From: an uncultured Massilia sp.
Lineage (GTDB): Bacteria > Pseudomonadota > Gammaproteobacteria > Burkholderiales > Burkholderiaceae_D
DNA: 64,000 nt
Assembly: GCF_913773735.1 (NCBI RefSeq)
Contig: NZ_CAJYEB010000024.1
Span: 18,434-82,433 of the forward strand
Direction: 5' to 3'
Part shown: piece after piece, positions 48,680 to 57,006 of the stretch
How positions within the stretch are numbered: the stretch's first letter is position 1
Layout of the letters: the number at the start of each line of letters is the position of its first letter
Made by a program: the position numbers and the translations under genes
The notes under the pieces: generated by a model
The model's input: the letters and a program-made list of their open reading frames with translations, nothing else
What the model was told of the DNA's origin: nothing
Database searches by the model: none

Positions 48680-51607
48680 TCAGCGCGTGCGCAGCAGGCG
48701 CACGCCGTAGATGTCGAAGCGGTTCGACGGTCCCTCGGCGCCGCCGGCCGCGCTGAAGGTCGCGTTGCTCTGCAAGTAGCTCATGTTGTAGAAGTCGCTC
48801 ATGCGGATGCGGTAGGACACGCCGGGCTGCAGGCGCGCCGCCAGCGGCGTCGAATACACGGCCGCCGTGGCGGCCTTCTCGATGCGCGCGTGCGGCAGCT
48901 GGATCACGCCCTGCGCGACGACGCGGCCCGCGGCATCCTCGAGCACCAGCCATTTTACGCCACCGCTGATGCCCAGGTTGATCTGGTTGGCGCCGTTGTG
49001 GTAGCGCACCTGCAGCGCATACTCGCCCGCGCGCGGCACGCGCACGTCGTTCACGGCGAAGCGGTCGCCCGGCTTGCCCCAGTCGGCCAGGCGCGCCTCG
49101 GCGAAGCGGGCGTTCGGCGCGGCCACGGCGGCGCTGGACTGCACGCGCGCGTCGAGCGCGGAAATCGCGACCTCGTCGCCGCCGCAGCGCGCACGGCCGT
49201 GGTGGCTGCGGTTGCCCGACGCGGCGAACACCGCCTCGGCCGCATAGCAGGCCGTGGCGGGGGCCCGGCGGTCGGTCCAGGCGCCGGCCGGCAGCTTCGC
49301 CGCCACCAGCCTGCCGTCGCGGTACAGGTTGTAGGTGATGCCGGCGCCATCGCCCGCCGCTCCGGCGATCGTCACGGCATTGTCGGCGCCGCGGCGCGTC
49401 AGGTCCGCGATGCGCGGCTCGCGCGGGCCGAAGGTGGCCGGCGTCTCCTGGTACGGATCGGCCTGCACGCGGTGGATCGCCTGCTCGCCGGCGGCCAGCT
49501 TGCCCAGCACGACCTCGATGCGGCTGCCGTCGCGCAGCGCATCCCAGGCGATGTCGGCCTGCGCCGGGCGGCCGTCCAGCAGGATGCGCTCGACCTGGTA
49601 GTAGCCGCTGGCGCCGCTGGCGGCCGGCGGCAGGCGCAGCGCGACGTCCACGGCGCGGCCGCGCAGGCGCAGGTTGGCCAGCTGGACCACGTCGGTGCCG
49701 CCGAACACGCCGGCGCGCAGCTTGGCGGTGACGAACGGCTGGACCGTGATGCCGGTGGCCGTGGTCGAGACGCCGAACACGTCGCGCACCACCATGCCGA
49801 GGTAGGCGCCGACGGACCACAGCTGGCGGCGCGAATTGATCACGGGGCCGATCAGCTCCGGATGCGCCTCGTCGAGCAGCAGCGGCTGGCCCGACAGCCA
49901 TTCGAGGTTTTCCATGTTCGACACGTTCAGCGCGGCGCCGCGCATCAGCGTGTCGTAGGCGGCATCGGCCACGGCGACGTTGCGCCCCCGGATCGCGGCG
50001 CGCAGGCCGTAGCCGGTGACGAAGGGCCACATGGCGCGGTTGTGATAGACCGGCATGCCCAGCTGCTGCGGCCAGATCACCGGCGCGCCCATCGGCCCGT
50101 GCGGATAGCTGGCCAGGATGCGCCGCGTCTGCGCCGCGTCGGCCACGCCGGTGACGATCGCCAGCGACTGGCCCAGCCAGTCGAACTTGTGCATCGGGGC
50201 GCCGTCGAAGTGGGCGGCGGTGAGGCTGCTGTACATGCCGGCGTCGTCCAGCCACAGGCGCGCGTTGATCGCGCGCTTGAGGTCCCGCGCCCAGCCGGCG
50301 TAGCGCGCCGCCTTCGCCAGGTTGTCCTTGCCGCCCTGTTCGCGCGCCAGCGTCGCGGCCAGCGTGAGCGCCTGGTAGTGGCCGACGTTGGTCGACAGCG
50401 CCTTGGCGCTGGCCATCGAGGACAGGTCGTCGACGATCCAGGACGCATAGCTCTGGTCGCGCCAGTCGAGGAACGATTCCTCGCCGGTGTACAGGCCGGC
50501 GGCCGCGTCGAAGGCGGCGAGGCGGTCGTTCTCGATGGTGTTGGCGAGCGCCTCCAGCGCCATGGCGGCGAACGGCGCGCGCTCGGCCGGCTCCAGGCTC
50601 TTGAGCACTTCCTCGGCCGCGAAGGCCCAGGTGATGCGGTCGGTGCTCACCGGCCAGCTGCCGCCGCTGCCGGTGTCCTGCACGATCTGCAGGCCGCCGC
50701 CGCCGCTGGCCACCTGGGGCGCCTTCGGCACGCCGTCGCGCCAGCCGGACACCTTGAACGCGAGCGAGTTGCGCACGCGGCGCGGATCGAGCATGCCCAG
50801 GCCCAGGTCGACGGCGTAGGACAGGTCGCGCGTCCACACGTAGTGCCACTTCTCGCCGGTCTCGAAGCATTCGCAGGGGATCGCGGCATTGCCGTTGTAG
50901 TTGCCGTCGCGGATCTCGCTGACCGAATCCTGCTTCATCTCGTGGCCGGCCAGCGCGAACAGCGCGTCGAACGCCAGGTTCCCGCTGCGCACGCGCGGCA
51001 GCGTCGCCTCTTCCTGGTAGACCTGGTACTGCGGACCGGGATCGCGCAGCTGCATCGTGGTCGAGTGCGCGTAGGTGCGCAGCGGCGCCTGCGTGTCCTT
51101 GACGGAAAAGCGCGCCGTCTCGCGCCTGCCGTCCCAGGTCGGGAACACCAGCGTTTCCTCGACGGCGGCACCGGCGTGCGGATCGATGGCGGGGCCCCCG
51201 GCCGCCGTCTCGACGCGCGCCACGCTCAGCACGGGCCTGGCGCGGTCGGACACGTCGACGCGGAAGCGGAAGGTGGCGGTCTGGCGGGTGAACAGGTAGT
51301 CCTCGGGGCCGGCCTCGACGGCCAGCGGATACGCCTTGTCGAGCGCCACCGCCACGCTGGCGGACGGATTGGCGACCCATTCGGCGGCCCAGTCCTTGCT
51401 GCCGATCTTGAAGGCGTGGTTGCCGGGGCTGACCAGGATGTCGGTCTCGTAGACGCCCTTGCCCTGGTAGGCCAGCTTGTTGTCGGTGCCCCAGCCGTTG
51501 AAGGCGCCGCGCACGAAGATGTCGTAGTTCAGCGGCGGGGCTTCGGCGGCGGCCACGATGGCAGGAGCGAGAAGGACGGCGGACAGCGCGATGATGGAAG
51601 ATGTCAT
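48680..51607 (-). CDS. Secreted multidomain six-hairpin glycosidase with starch-binding-like modules
   Basis: 975 residues with signal peptide (SIIALSAVLLAPAIVAAAEA). N-terminal early-set or CBM48-like module: DIFVRGAFNGWGTDNKLAYQ, SPGNHAFKIGSKDWA. The central (alpha/alpha)6-barrel, resembling MGH1/GH63/debranching-type enzymes, has WHYVWTRDLSYAVDLGLG, DRITWAFAAEEVLKSL, MHKFDWLGQSLAI, and WPQQLGMPVYHNRAMWPFV. The C-terminus is a beta-sandwich resembling a CBM35-like domain (GDRFAVNDVRVPRAGEYAL). It probably hydrolyses alpha-glucan oligosaccharides outside the cytosol; the exact GH family is not certain. The ATG at MTSSIIAL is preferred over a 15-codon extension within repeat DNA. It lies between GH13 and esterase genes. 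Confidence 0.8.
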   Translation of the reverse strand: MTSSIIALSAVLLAPAIVAAAEAPPLNYDIFVRGAFNGWGTDNKLAYQGKGVYETDILVSPGNHAFKIGSKDWAAEWVANPSASVAVALDKAYPLAVEAGPEDYLFTRQTATFRFRVDVSDRARPVLSVARVETAAGGPAIDPHAGAAVEETLVFPTWDGRRETARFSVKDTQAPLRTYAHSTTMQLRDPGPQYQVYQEEATLPRVRSGNLAFDALFALAGHEMKQDSVSEIRDGNYNGNAAIPCECFETGEKWHYVWTRDLSYAVDLGLGMLDPRRVRNSLAFKVSGWRDGVPKAPQVASGGGGLQIVQDTGSGGSWPVSTDRITWAFAAEEVLKSLEPAERAPFAAMALEALANTIENDRLAAFDAAAGLYTGEESFLDWRDQSYASWIVDDLSSMASAKALSTNVGHYQALTLAATLAREQGGKDNLAKAARYAGWARDLKRAINARLWLDDAGMYSSLTAAHFDGAPMHKFDWLGQSLAIVTGVADAAQTRRILASYPHGPMGAPVIWPQQLGMPVYHNRAMWPFVTGYGLRAAIRGRNVAVADAAYDTLMRGAALNVSNMENLEWLSGQPLLLDEAHPELIGPVINSRRQLWSVGAYLGMVVRDVFGVSTTATGITVQPFVTAKLRAGVFGGTDVVQLANLRLRGRAVDVALRLPPAASGASGYYQVERILLDGRPAQADIAWDALRDGSRIEVVLGKLAAGEQAIHRVQADPYQETPATFGPREPRIADLTRRGADNAVTIAGAAGDGAGITYNLYRDGRLVAAKLPAGAWTDRRAPATACYAAEAVFAASGNRSHHGRARCGGDEVAISALDARVQSSAAVAAPNARFAEARLADWGKPGDRFAVNDVRVPRAGEYALQVRYHNGANQINLGISGGVKWLVLEDAAGRVVAQGVIQLPHARIEKAATAAVYSTPLAARLQPGVSYRIRMSDFYNMSYLQSNATFSAAGGAEGPSNRFDIYGVRLLRTR

Positions 51608-51611
51608 GGGC

Positions 51612-51664
51612 GTAGGGTGGGGGATGCAGTGTGGTGACGCGATGGTGCGCACCCCGTGCGCACC
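51612..51664. repeat. Dispersed GTAGGGTG / GGTGCGCACCCCGTGCGCACC repeat between glycosidase genes
   Basis: A truncated GTAGGGTGGGGGATG piece and the palindrome GGTGCGCACCCCGTGCGCACC occupy nearly the whole 63-base gap. Confidence 0.7.
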
Positions 51665-51670
51665 GTCGCG

Positions 51671-53572
51671 TCAGATGTCGAGGATCAGGACGGCATTGGC
51701 CGGCAGCCTGATCTCGCCGTCCAGGGAATAGGTCTTGCCGGTGATGACGTCGGTGCCCGACGTCACCCCGGCCAGCATCTCGCGGAAGCGCTCCGCCTTG
51801 AGCGTCACGTCCTTCGCCCCGGCGTTCAGCGCCACCATGACCTTCTTCTTGTCGCCATCGTCGTAGCGGAAGTAGACATAGGTGTTTTCCTGCGGTCCGT
51901 AGTGCATCAGCTTGCCGTCGTGGATGACCGGCGAGCGCTTGCGCCAGTTGACCAGTTTGCGCACGAAGTCCTGCGCTTCCTTCTGGCGCGCCGTGAGGCC
52001 CGCGCCGGTGAAGGCGTTGACCTTGTCGCCGGCCCAGCCGCCGGGGAAGTCGCGGCGGTAGCTGCTGTCGTCGCGGCGCCTGGTCTCGCTCGTCATCAGG
52101 ATCTCGTCGCCCACGTAGAAGTGCGGGATGCGCGGCATCGTCATGACGAAGGCGATGTCCATCTTCCAGCGCGCCAGGTCCTCGTTCACGACGCTGTAGA
52201 TGCGCGCCATGTCGTGGTTGCCTTCGAACAGGACCAGGCGTTGCGGGTCCGGATACAGGTAGTCCAGCGACAGCGTCTCGTAGACGTCGTTGAAGATGTT
52301 CTCGCCCTTGCGGTCGGCCAGCGCGTTGCGCATCGCCTCGGTCAGCGGGAAGTCCATCAGGCTGGGCATCGAGCTGACGTAGCCGTCATGGTTGGCCTTG
52401 CCGCGCTGCCAGTGCGCGACCACGGGCGGCAGCTTGCTCCATTCCTCGCCCACCATGTTCAGGCGCGGGTACTCGGCCATCAGGCGTTTCGTGTACTCGG
52501 TCAGGAAGGCGCCGTCCGAGTAGCCGAAGGTGTCGATGCGCAGGCCGGACAGGCCGGCGTACTCGATCCACCAGATATTGTTCTGGATGAGGTAGTTGGC
52601 CACCAGCGGATTGGTCTGGTTCATGTCCGGCATGCCGGGCGAGAACCAGCCGGTGGTGAAGTTGTCCGCGTCCTCCTTCGACGCGTACGGATCCTGCACG
52701 GCGGTGCGGTGGTGCATGGTCGGCACGAACTTGCCGCCGTGGTTGATCCAGTCCGGCGTCGGCATGTCCTTCATCCACCAGTGGTTCAGGCCGATGTGCG
52801 ACAGCACCACGTCCTGGATCAGGCCGATGCCATGCCGTTTCGCCTCGCGCGCCAGGCGCCGGTAATCCTCGTTGCTGCCGTAGCGCGGATCGATCTTGTA
52901 GTGGTCGGTGGCGGCGTAGCCGTGGTAGGACGCGCCTTTCATGTCGTTCTCGACCAGCGGCGTCGGCCACAGCTGGGTGAAGCCCAGGCCGGCGATGTAG
53001 TCGAGGTGGTCGATCATGCCCTGGATGTCGCCGCCGTGGCGGCCGTGGCCCAGCTTGCGGTCGAGGCGGTCCGGCAGGCCGTCCACGCTGTCGTTGGACG
53101 GGTCGCCGTTGGCGAAGCGGTCCGGCATCAGCTGGTAGATCGCATCCTTGGTGTCGAAGCCGGGGCGCGCCGCCGATCCCGGCTCGCGTGCGAGCAGGCG
53201 GTAGGGATAGCTGGCGCTGCGGCCGTTGCCGCGCAGGTCGATGGCGAAGCTGCCCGGCTTGACGTCGGCGGCCAGTTCCAGGTCGATGAACAGGTAGTTG
53301 CGGTTGGCCACGCGGGTGACGCCGGCGATGCGCACGCCCGGGTAGTCCAGCGCCGGCTCCAGGTCGGCGATGCCGCGGCCGTGCACCATCAGCTGCAGGC
53401 GCTTGTCGCGCATGCCGGCCCACCAGAACGGCGGCTCCATGTGGTCGATGACGACGGCCTGGGCCGCCTGGGCGGACGATGGCGCGGGCAACTGCGCGGG
53501 CGCCTGGGCATGGGCGGCGCCGAGGGCGAGCAGGGCGCTGCCGACCAGCAGGCTGGCAAGGGTCTGTTTCAT
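51671..53572 (-). CDS. GH13 alpha-glucan hydrolase (cyclomaltodextrinase/neopullulanase-like)
   Basis: 633 residues, secreted (signal peptide KQTLASLLVGSALLALGAAHA). An N-terminal cyclomaltodextrinase early-set domain (VVIDHMEPPFWWAGMRDKRL) precedes the GH13 barrel. Region I reads DVVLSHIG, where serine replaces the usual asparagine. Region II GLRIDTFGY holds the nucleophile D347; region III MVGEEW the acid E376; region IV FEGNHDMAR the H453-D454 pair. A C-terminal beta domain (YVYFRYDDGDKKKVMVALNA) closes it. It resembles SusA/cyclomaltodextrinases acting on maltodextrins in the periplasm. The start is the ATG of MKQTLAS. A candidate operator lies 39 bases upstream, and the gene diverges from the large TonB receptor. 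Confidence 0.93.
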   Translation of the reverse strand: MKQTLASLLVGSALLALGAAHAQAPAQLPAPSSAQAAQAVVIDHMEPPFWWAGMRDKRLQLMVHGRGIADLEPALDYPGVRIAGVTRVANRNYLFIDLELAADVKPGSFAIDLRGNGRSASYPYRLLAREPGSAARPGFDTKDAIYQLMPDRFANGDPSNDSVDGLPDRLDRKLGHGRHGGDIQGMIDHLDYIAGLGFTQLWPTPLVENDMKGASYHGYAATDHYKIDPRYGSNEDYRRLAREAKRHGIGLIQDVVLSHIGLNHWWMKDMPTPDWINHGGKFVPTMHHRTAVQDPYASKEDADNFTTGWFSPGMPDMNQTNPLVANYLIQNNIWWIEYAGLSGLRIDTFGYSDGAFLTEYTKRLMAEYPRLNMVGEEWSKLPPVVAHWQRGKANHDGYVSSMPSLMDFPLTEAMRNALADRKGENIFNDVYETLSLDYLYPDPQRLVLFEGNHDMARIYSVVNEDLARWKMDIAFVMTMPRIPHFYVGDEILMTSETRRRDDSSYRRDFPGGWAGDKVNAFTGAGLTARQKEAQDFVRKLVNWRKRSPVIHDGKLMHYGPQENTYVYFRYDDGDKKKVMVALNAGAKDVTLKAERFREMLAGVTSGTDVITGKTYSLDGEIRLPANAVLILDI

Positions 53573-53610
53573 GGGATCGCGTCTCCGGAAGGTGGCCGTC
53601 TCCATGCGGA

Positions 53611-53625
53611 CGTAGCGTAACTACA
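53611..53625. promoter_or_regulatory. YGTAG-N5-CTACA palindrome upstream of GH13 gene
   Basis: CGTAGCGTAACTACA lies 39 bases before the GH13 start codon, a position suited to repression. It matches the sites near the receptor and the MFS transporter. Confidence 0.5.
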
Positions 53626-53793
53626 TTTTTGCGTACGCCCCATTTCACATGAAAACATGCCTGTTTTCTATTGTTGCGGCGAGAATACTACAGCGAACGA
53701 GCGTCAGCAAACGCCAGCGAAGCGCGTCTGCTAGTTTTCCTACGCATTTTCGTGAGGAAAAAGCAAGCTCACTACATCAATGGGGTCGTGTTG

Positions 53794-53808
53794 CGTAAAT
53801 CTACTACG
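53794..53808. promoter_or_regulatory. Diverged GTAG/CTAC palindrome in the receptor/GH13 gap
   Basis: CGTAAATCTACTACG keeps CGTA and CTAC at the same spacing as the perfect site at 53865; a weaker copy. Confidence 0.3.
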
Positions 53809-53864
53809 TGTTTTCGCACCAAAAGTGTGCAAAAACAGACAAAATTGGTGCTTAGCAAGGGGTT

Positions 53865-53879
53865 TGTAGTACGACTACA
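53865..53879. promoter_or_regulatory. Perfect TGTAG-N5-CTACA palindrome in the receptor/GH13 gap
   Basis: TGTAGTACGACTACA has 6-bp arms (TGTAGT/ACTACA) around ACG, about 118 bases upstream of the likely receptor -35. It is the best copy of the shared motif. Confidence 0.5.
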
Positions 53880-53897
53880 GGGTCTGTATGCACGCTT

Positions 53898-53912
53898 TGT
53901 AGCCCAAATACA
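53898..53912. promoter_or_regulatory. TGTAG-N5-ATACA palindrome, 33 bp from the perfect site
   Basis: TGTAGCCCAAATACA differs from the consensus at one arm position. Its centre is 33 bp (about three helical turns) from the perfect copy, which would place bound dimers on the same face of the DNA. Confidence 0.4.
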
Positions 53913-53982
53913 ACGATTGCACGGGCTAAATTGAGAGATTTGCGTAAAAACCCTACATTCAAGTAGTCCAGAGGAACTCACA

Positions 53983-54010
53983 TTGACAGTGCATCTAGTT
54001 TTAATACAGA
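53983..54010 (+). promoter_or_regulatory. Candidate promoter of the large TonB receptor
   Basis: A consensus TTGACA is followed at 16 bases by TACAGA. A CTAC-N6-GTAG inverted repeat ends 16 bases before the -35, an activator-like position. This would leave a leader of about 105 bases. Confidence 0.4.
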
Positions 54011-54120
54011 ATCCTTGACAGAACGTCTAATAAGAACGTTTGCTTCGGGTTCCCGGGTAGTTGGCTTCCGGCCGGTGTTTCGGGACAAAAAACATAGTTC
54101 TGTACGATTTGAGGGGACAC

Positions 54121-56916
54121 ATGAACCTTTTCGCAAGCAAGCGCTCGGCGCGCACCGTGCCGGGCAACACCGCATTCCCGCTGAACCCGGTCGCAGCCGG
54201 TTGCGCCATCTTCATGGCACTGGCAACCCACGCCGCCTACGCGCAGGAAACCACCACCACTACCCCGGCCAACACGACCAACGCCAACACCGAGGCGGCG
54301 GCCGCATCCGGCCCGACCAACTCGGGCGTCTCGACCGTGCGCGTGACGGGTATCCGCCGCGGCATCGAGGCCGCGATCTCGGTCAAGAAGAACAACGATT
54401 CCATCGTCGAAGCGATTTCGGCCGAAGACATCGGCAAGCTGCCGGACCAGTCGATCGCCGAGTCGATCTCGCGCCTGCCGGGCCTGACCGCCCAGCGCGA
54501 CGAGCACGGCAACGCCTCGGTCATCTCGATCCGCGGCATGTCGCCGGCCTTCTCGACCGGCCTGCTGAACGGCCGCGAGCAGGTGTCGGTGGGCGATAAC
54601 CGCAACGTCGAATTCGACCAGTACCCGGGCGAGATGCTGTCCGGCGTGGTGGTCTACAAGACCCCGGACGCCGGCCTGGTCGGCCAGGGCCTGTCGGGCA
54701 CCATCGACATGCAGACCGTGCGCCCGCTGGACTTCAAGGGCCGCACCGTGGCGGCCAACTACCGCCGCGAGAAGAGCGGCCTGGGCATGGATTCGAAGGG
54801 CCACGGCAACCGCTACACCTTCTCCTACATCGACCAGTTCGCGGACCGCCGCATCGGTATCGCCTTCGGCTTCTCGCGCCTGCAGGGCGTGAGCGGCGAG
54901 ACCACCCGCTTCGGCTCGTGGGGCAACGGCACCACCACCTACAACGGCCAGACCGTCAACATCCCGTACACCGGCATGGAGTCGTTCAGCGAGACCTACT
55001 CGCAGGCGCGCAACGGCCTGATGGGCGTCGTGCAGTTCCGTCCGAACCGCGACTACTCGAGCACCCTGGACCTGTTCTATTCGAAGTACGACCGCGCCAC
55101 GCGCAGCCACGGCATCCAGATGCCGCTGTCGGACTCGACCAACAATGCCTACGACCAGCCGGGCCAGCTGATCAACGCCACGCTGTCGGGCAATACCGTC
55201 ACCTCGGGCCAGTTCACGAACGTGCGCGCCGTGCTGCGCAACGACGCCGTCAGCTTCAGCGACACCTCGAAGTCGATCGGCTGGAACCACAAGCTGAAAC
55301 TGAACGACGACTGGAACGCCAACCTCGACCTGTCGTGGAACTCGGCCGAGCGCAACGGCGTCAACGTCGAGACCTACGGCAGCGGCAACGGCTTCGACAC
55401 CGTCGGCTTCACCGCCGGCAGCCAGGCCTTCACCACCAAGCTGAACTACGGCGATCCGGCCACCGCGCGCCTGACCGACCCGCAGGGCTGGGGCGGCGCC
55501 GACATCCAGGCCGGCTACGTCAAGTTCCCGCACAACTACGACAAGCTGGGCGCGTTGCGCTTCGACCTGACCCGCGACCTCGACAACAAGTGGTTCAACA
55601 AGGTCACCTTCGGCGCCAACGTCACCAACCGCTCGAAGACCCGCGACTACACCGAGAACCTGCTGTCGATCAAGGGCACCACCGACCGCCTGGCATCGGT
55701 GGCCTACCCGGCCGGTTCCGTCGCCGCCGTCGCCGGCGCCAGCGGCATCCCGATGATGACGTTCGACCCGGTCGCCAACCTGAGCTCGGTGTACGACCTG
55801 AAGGCCAAGCTGCACCCGGACATCTACAACAAGGACTGGATCGTCTCGGAAAAGGTCTCGACCGCCTTCACCAAGCTGAACATCGACAGCCAGCTGGCCG
55901 GCATCCCGGTGCGCGGCGCGCTGGGCCTGCAAGTGGTCCACACGCAGCAGGAATCGACGGCCTTCTCGGTCGACGAGAACGGCGGCGCCAACGAGAACAC
56001 CCGCCCGACCGGCAACTACACGAACGGCACCAGCTACAACGACGTGCTGCCGAGCCTGAACCTGATCGGCGACCTCGGCAACCAGCAGTCGCTGCGCTTC
56101 TCGCTGGCCAAGATCATGGCCCGCCCGAACCTGAACGACATGCGCGCCTCGAGCAGCTTCGGCTTCGACCAGACCCGCGGCCAGTTCTCCGGCGACGGCG
56201 GCAATCCGGAACTGAAACCGTTCCGCGCCAAGTCGATCGACCTGGCCTACGAGAAGTACTGGGACAGCAAGGCCTACGTCAGCGCCGCGATGTTCTACAA
56301 GAAGCTCGACACGTACATCGTGAACGCCGGCCGTAGCTTCGACTTCACGCCGCTGCTGCTGCCGACCTCGTACCAGGCCCCGAGCAACATCGGTATCTAC
56401 ACCTCGCCGGTGAACGGCTCGGGCGGCAACATCAAGGGCGTGGAACTGTCCGCCTCGATGCCGTTCAACCTGGTCACCCGCTACCTGGACGGCTTCGGCG
56501 TCGTGGCCAACGTCGCCCAGAACAGCAGCAAGGTGTCGCTGCCGGATACCACCAACGGCGGTTCGGGCTCGATGATGCTGCCGGGCCTGTCGAAGCGCGC
56601 GGCCAGCCTGACCGTGTACTACGAGAAGAACGGCTTCTCGGCGCGCGTGGCGGAACGCTATCGCTCGGACTTCATCGGCGAAGTGTCGACCAACACCGGC
56701 GACCGCGAGCTGACCTACTTCCAGGGCGACAAGGTCGTCGACCTGCAGTTCGGCTACGAGTTCCAGACCGGCGCCATGAAGGGCCTGTCGCTGCTGGTCG
56801 AGATGAACAACGTCAACGACGCGCCGTACATGCGCTATCGCAAGACCAAGGACAACGTGATCGAAGACAAGCGCTTCGGCCGCACCGTCATGATCGGCCT
56901 GAACTACAAGCTGTAA
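54121..56916 (+). CDS. TonB-dependent receptor, probable maltodextrin/starch receptor
   Basis: 931 residues of the Xanthomonas/Caulobacter-type TonB receptor group. Signal region ends near AAYAQE; a Thr/Asn/Ala linker leads to VRVTGIRRGIEAAISVKKNN, then plug motifs EAISAEDIGKLPDQSIAESI, ISIRGMSP and PGEMLSGVVVYKTPDAGL, and a barrel ending GRTVMIGLNYKL. Related receptors such as Caulobacter MalA import maltodextrins. The substrate here is inferred from the divergent GH13/glycosidase genes and the downstream MFS transporter and Pgm. The ATG (MNLFASKRS) follows GAGGGGACAC; a 20-codon extension is not supported. A strong terminator follows. Confidence 0.92.
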   Translation: MNLFASKRSARTVPGNTAFPLNPVAAGCAIFMALATHAAYAQETTTTTPANTTNANTEAAAASGPTNSGVSTVRVTGIRRGIEAAISVKKNNDSIVEAISAEDIGKLPDQSIAESISRLPGLTAQRDEHGNASVISIRGMSPAFSTGLLNGREQVSVGDNRNVEFDQYPGEMLSGVVVYKTPDAGLVGQGLSGTIDMQTVRPLDFKGRTVAANYRREKSGLGMDSKGHGNRYTFSYIDQFADRRIGIAFGFSRLQGVSGETTRFGSWGNGTTTYNGQTVNIPYTGMESFSETYSQARNGLMGVVQFRPNRDYSSTLDLFYSKYDRATRSHGIQMPLSDSTNNAYDQPGQLINATLSGNTVTSGQFTNVRAVLRNDAVSFSDTSKSIGWNHKLKLNDDWNANLDLSWNSAERNGVNVETYGSGNGFDTVGFTAGSQAFTTKLNYGDPATARLTDPQGWGGADIQAGYVKFPHNYDKLGALRFDLTRDLDNKWFNKVTFGANVTNRSKTRDYTENLLSIKGTTDRLASVAYPAGSVAAVAGASGIPMMTFDPVANLSSVYDLKAKLHPDIYNKDWIVSEKVSTAFTKLNIDSQLAGIPVRGALGLQVVHTQQESTAFSVDENGGANENTRPTGNYTNGTSYNDVLPSLNLIGDLGNQQSLRFSLAKIMARPNLNDMRASSSFGFDQTRGQFSGDGGNPELKPFRAKSIDLAYEKYWDSKAYVSAAMFYKKLDTYIVNAGRSFDFTPLLLPTSYQAPSNIGIYTSPVNGSGGNIKGVELSASMPFNLVTRYLDGFGVVANVAQNSSKVSLPDTTNGGSGSMMLPGLSKRAASLTVYYEKNGFSARVAERYRSDFIGEVSTNTGDRELTYFQGDKVVDLQFGYEFQTGAMKGLSLLVEMNNVNDAPYMRYRKTKDNVIEDKRFGRTVMIGLNYKL

Positions 56917-56947
56917 TCCGCATGTTGGCGTGAGCCGACGAGCCAAG

Positions 56948-56981
56948 CCCCTCCACCGGTTCCCGGTCGAGGGGTTTTTTT
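56948..56981 (+). terminator. Rho-independent terminator after the TonB receptor
   Basis: CCCCTC-C-ACCGG-TTC-CCGGT-C-GAGGGG is a stem with one C-C mismatch, followed by seven T residues, about 32 bases beyond the receptor stop. Read-through would be needed to transcribe the halogenase gene from the receptor promoter. Confidence 0.9.
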
Positions 56982-57006
56982 CGTATTGCACTATCATCTC
57001 CACACC

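Larger units (their letters stand above)
53573..54120. other. 548-base divergent regulatory region of the alpha-glucan locus
   Basis: AT-richer than the flanks and without a convincing gene. It carries several copies of a GTAG/CTAC palindrome (separate entries), a CTAC-N6-GTAG inverted repeat (53953-53966) and a -35-like TTGACA followed by a long receptor leader. The large size and the operator array suggest integrated control of the GH13 enzyme series and the receptor. Confidence 0.6.

Noticed and set aside
53671..53934. An 87-codon open frame in the receptor/GH13 regulatory gap
   Set aside because: AT-rich non-coding composition, no ribosome-binding site, and it overlaps the operator array.
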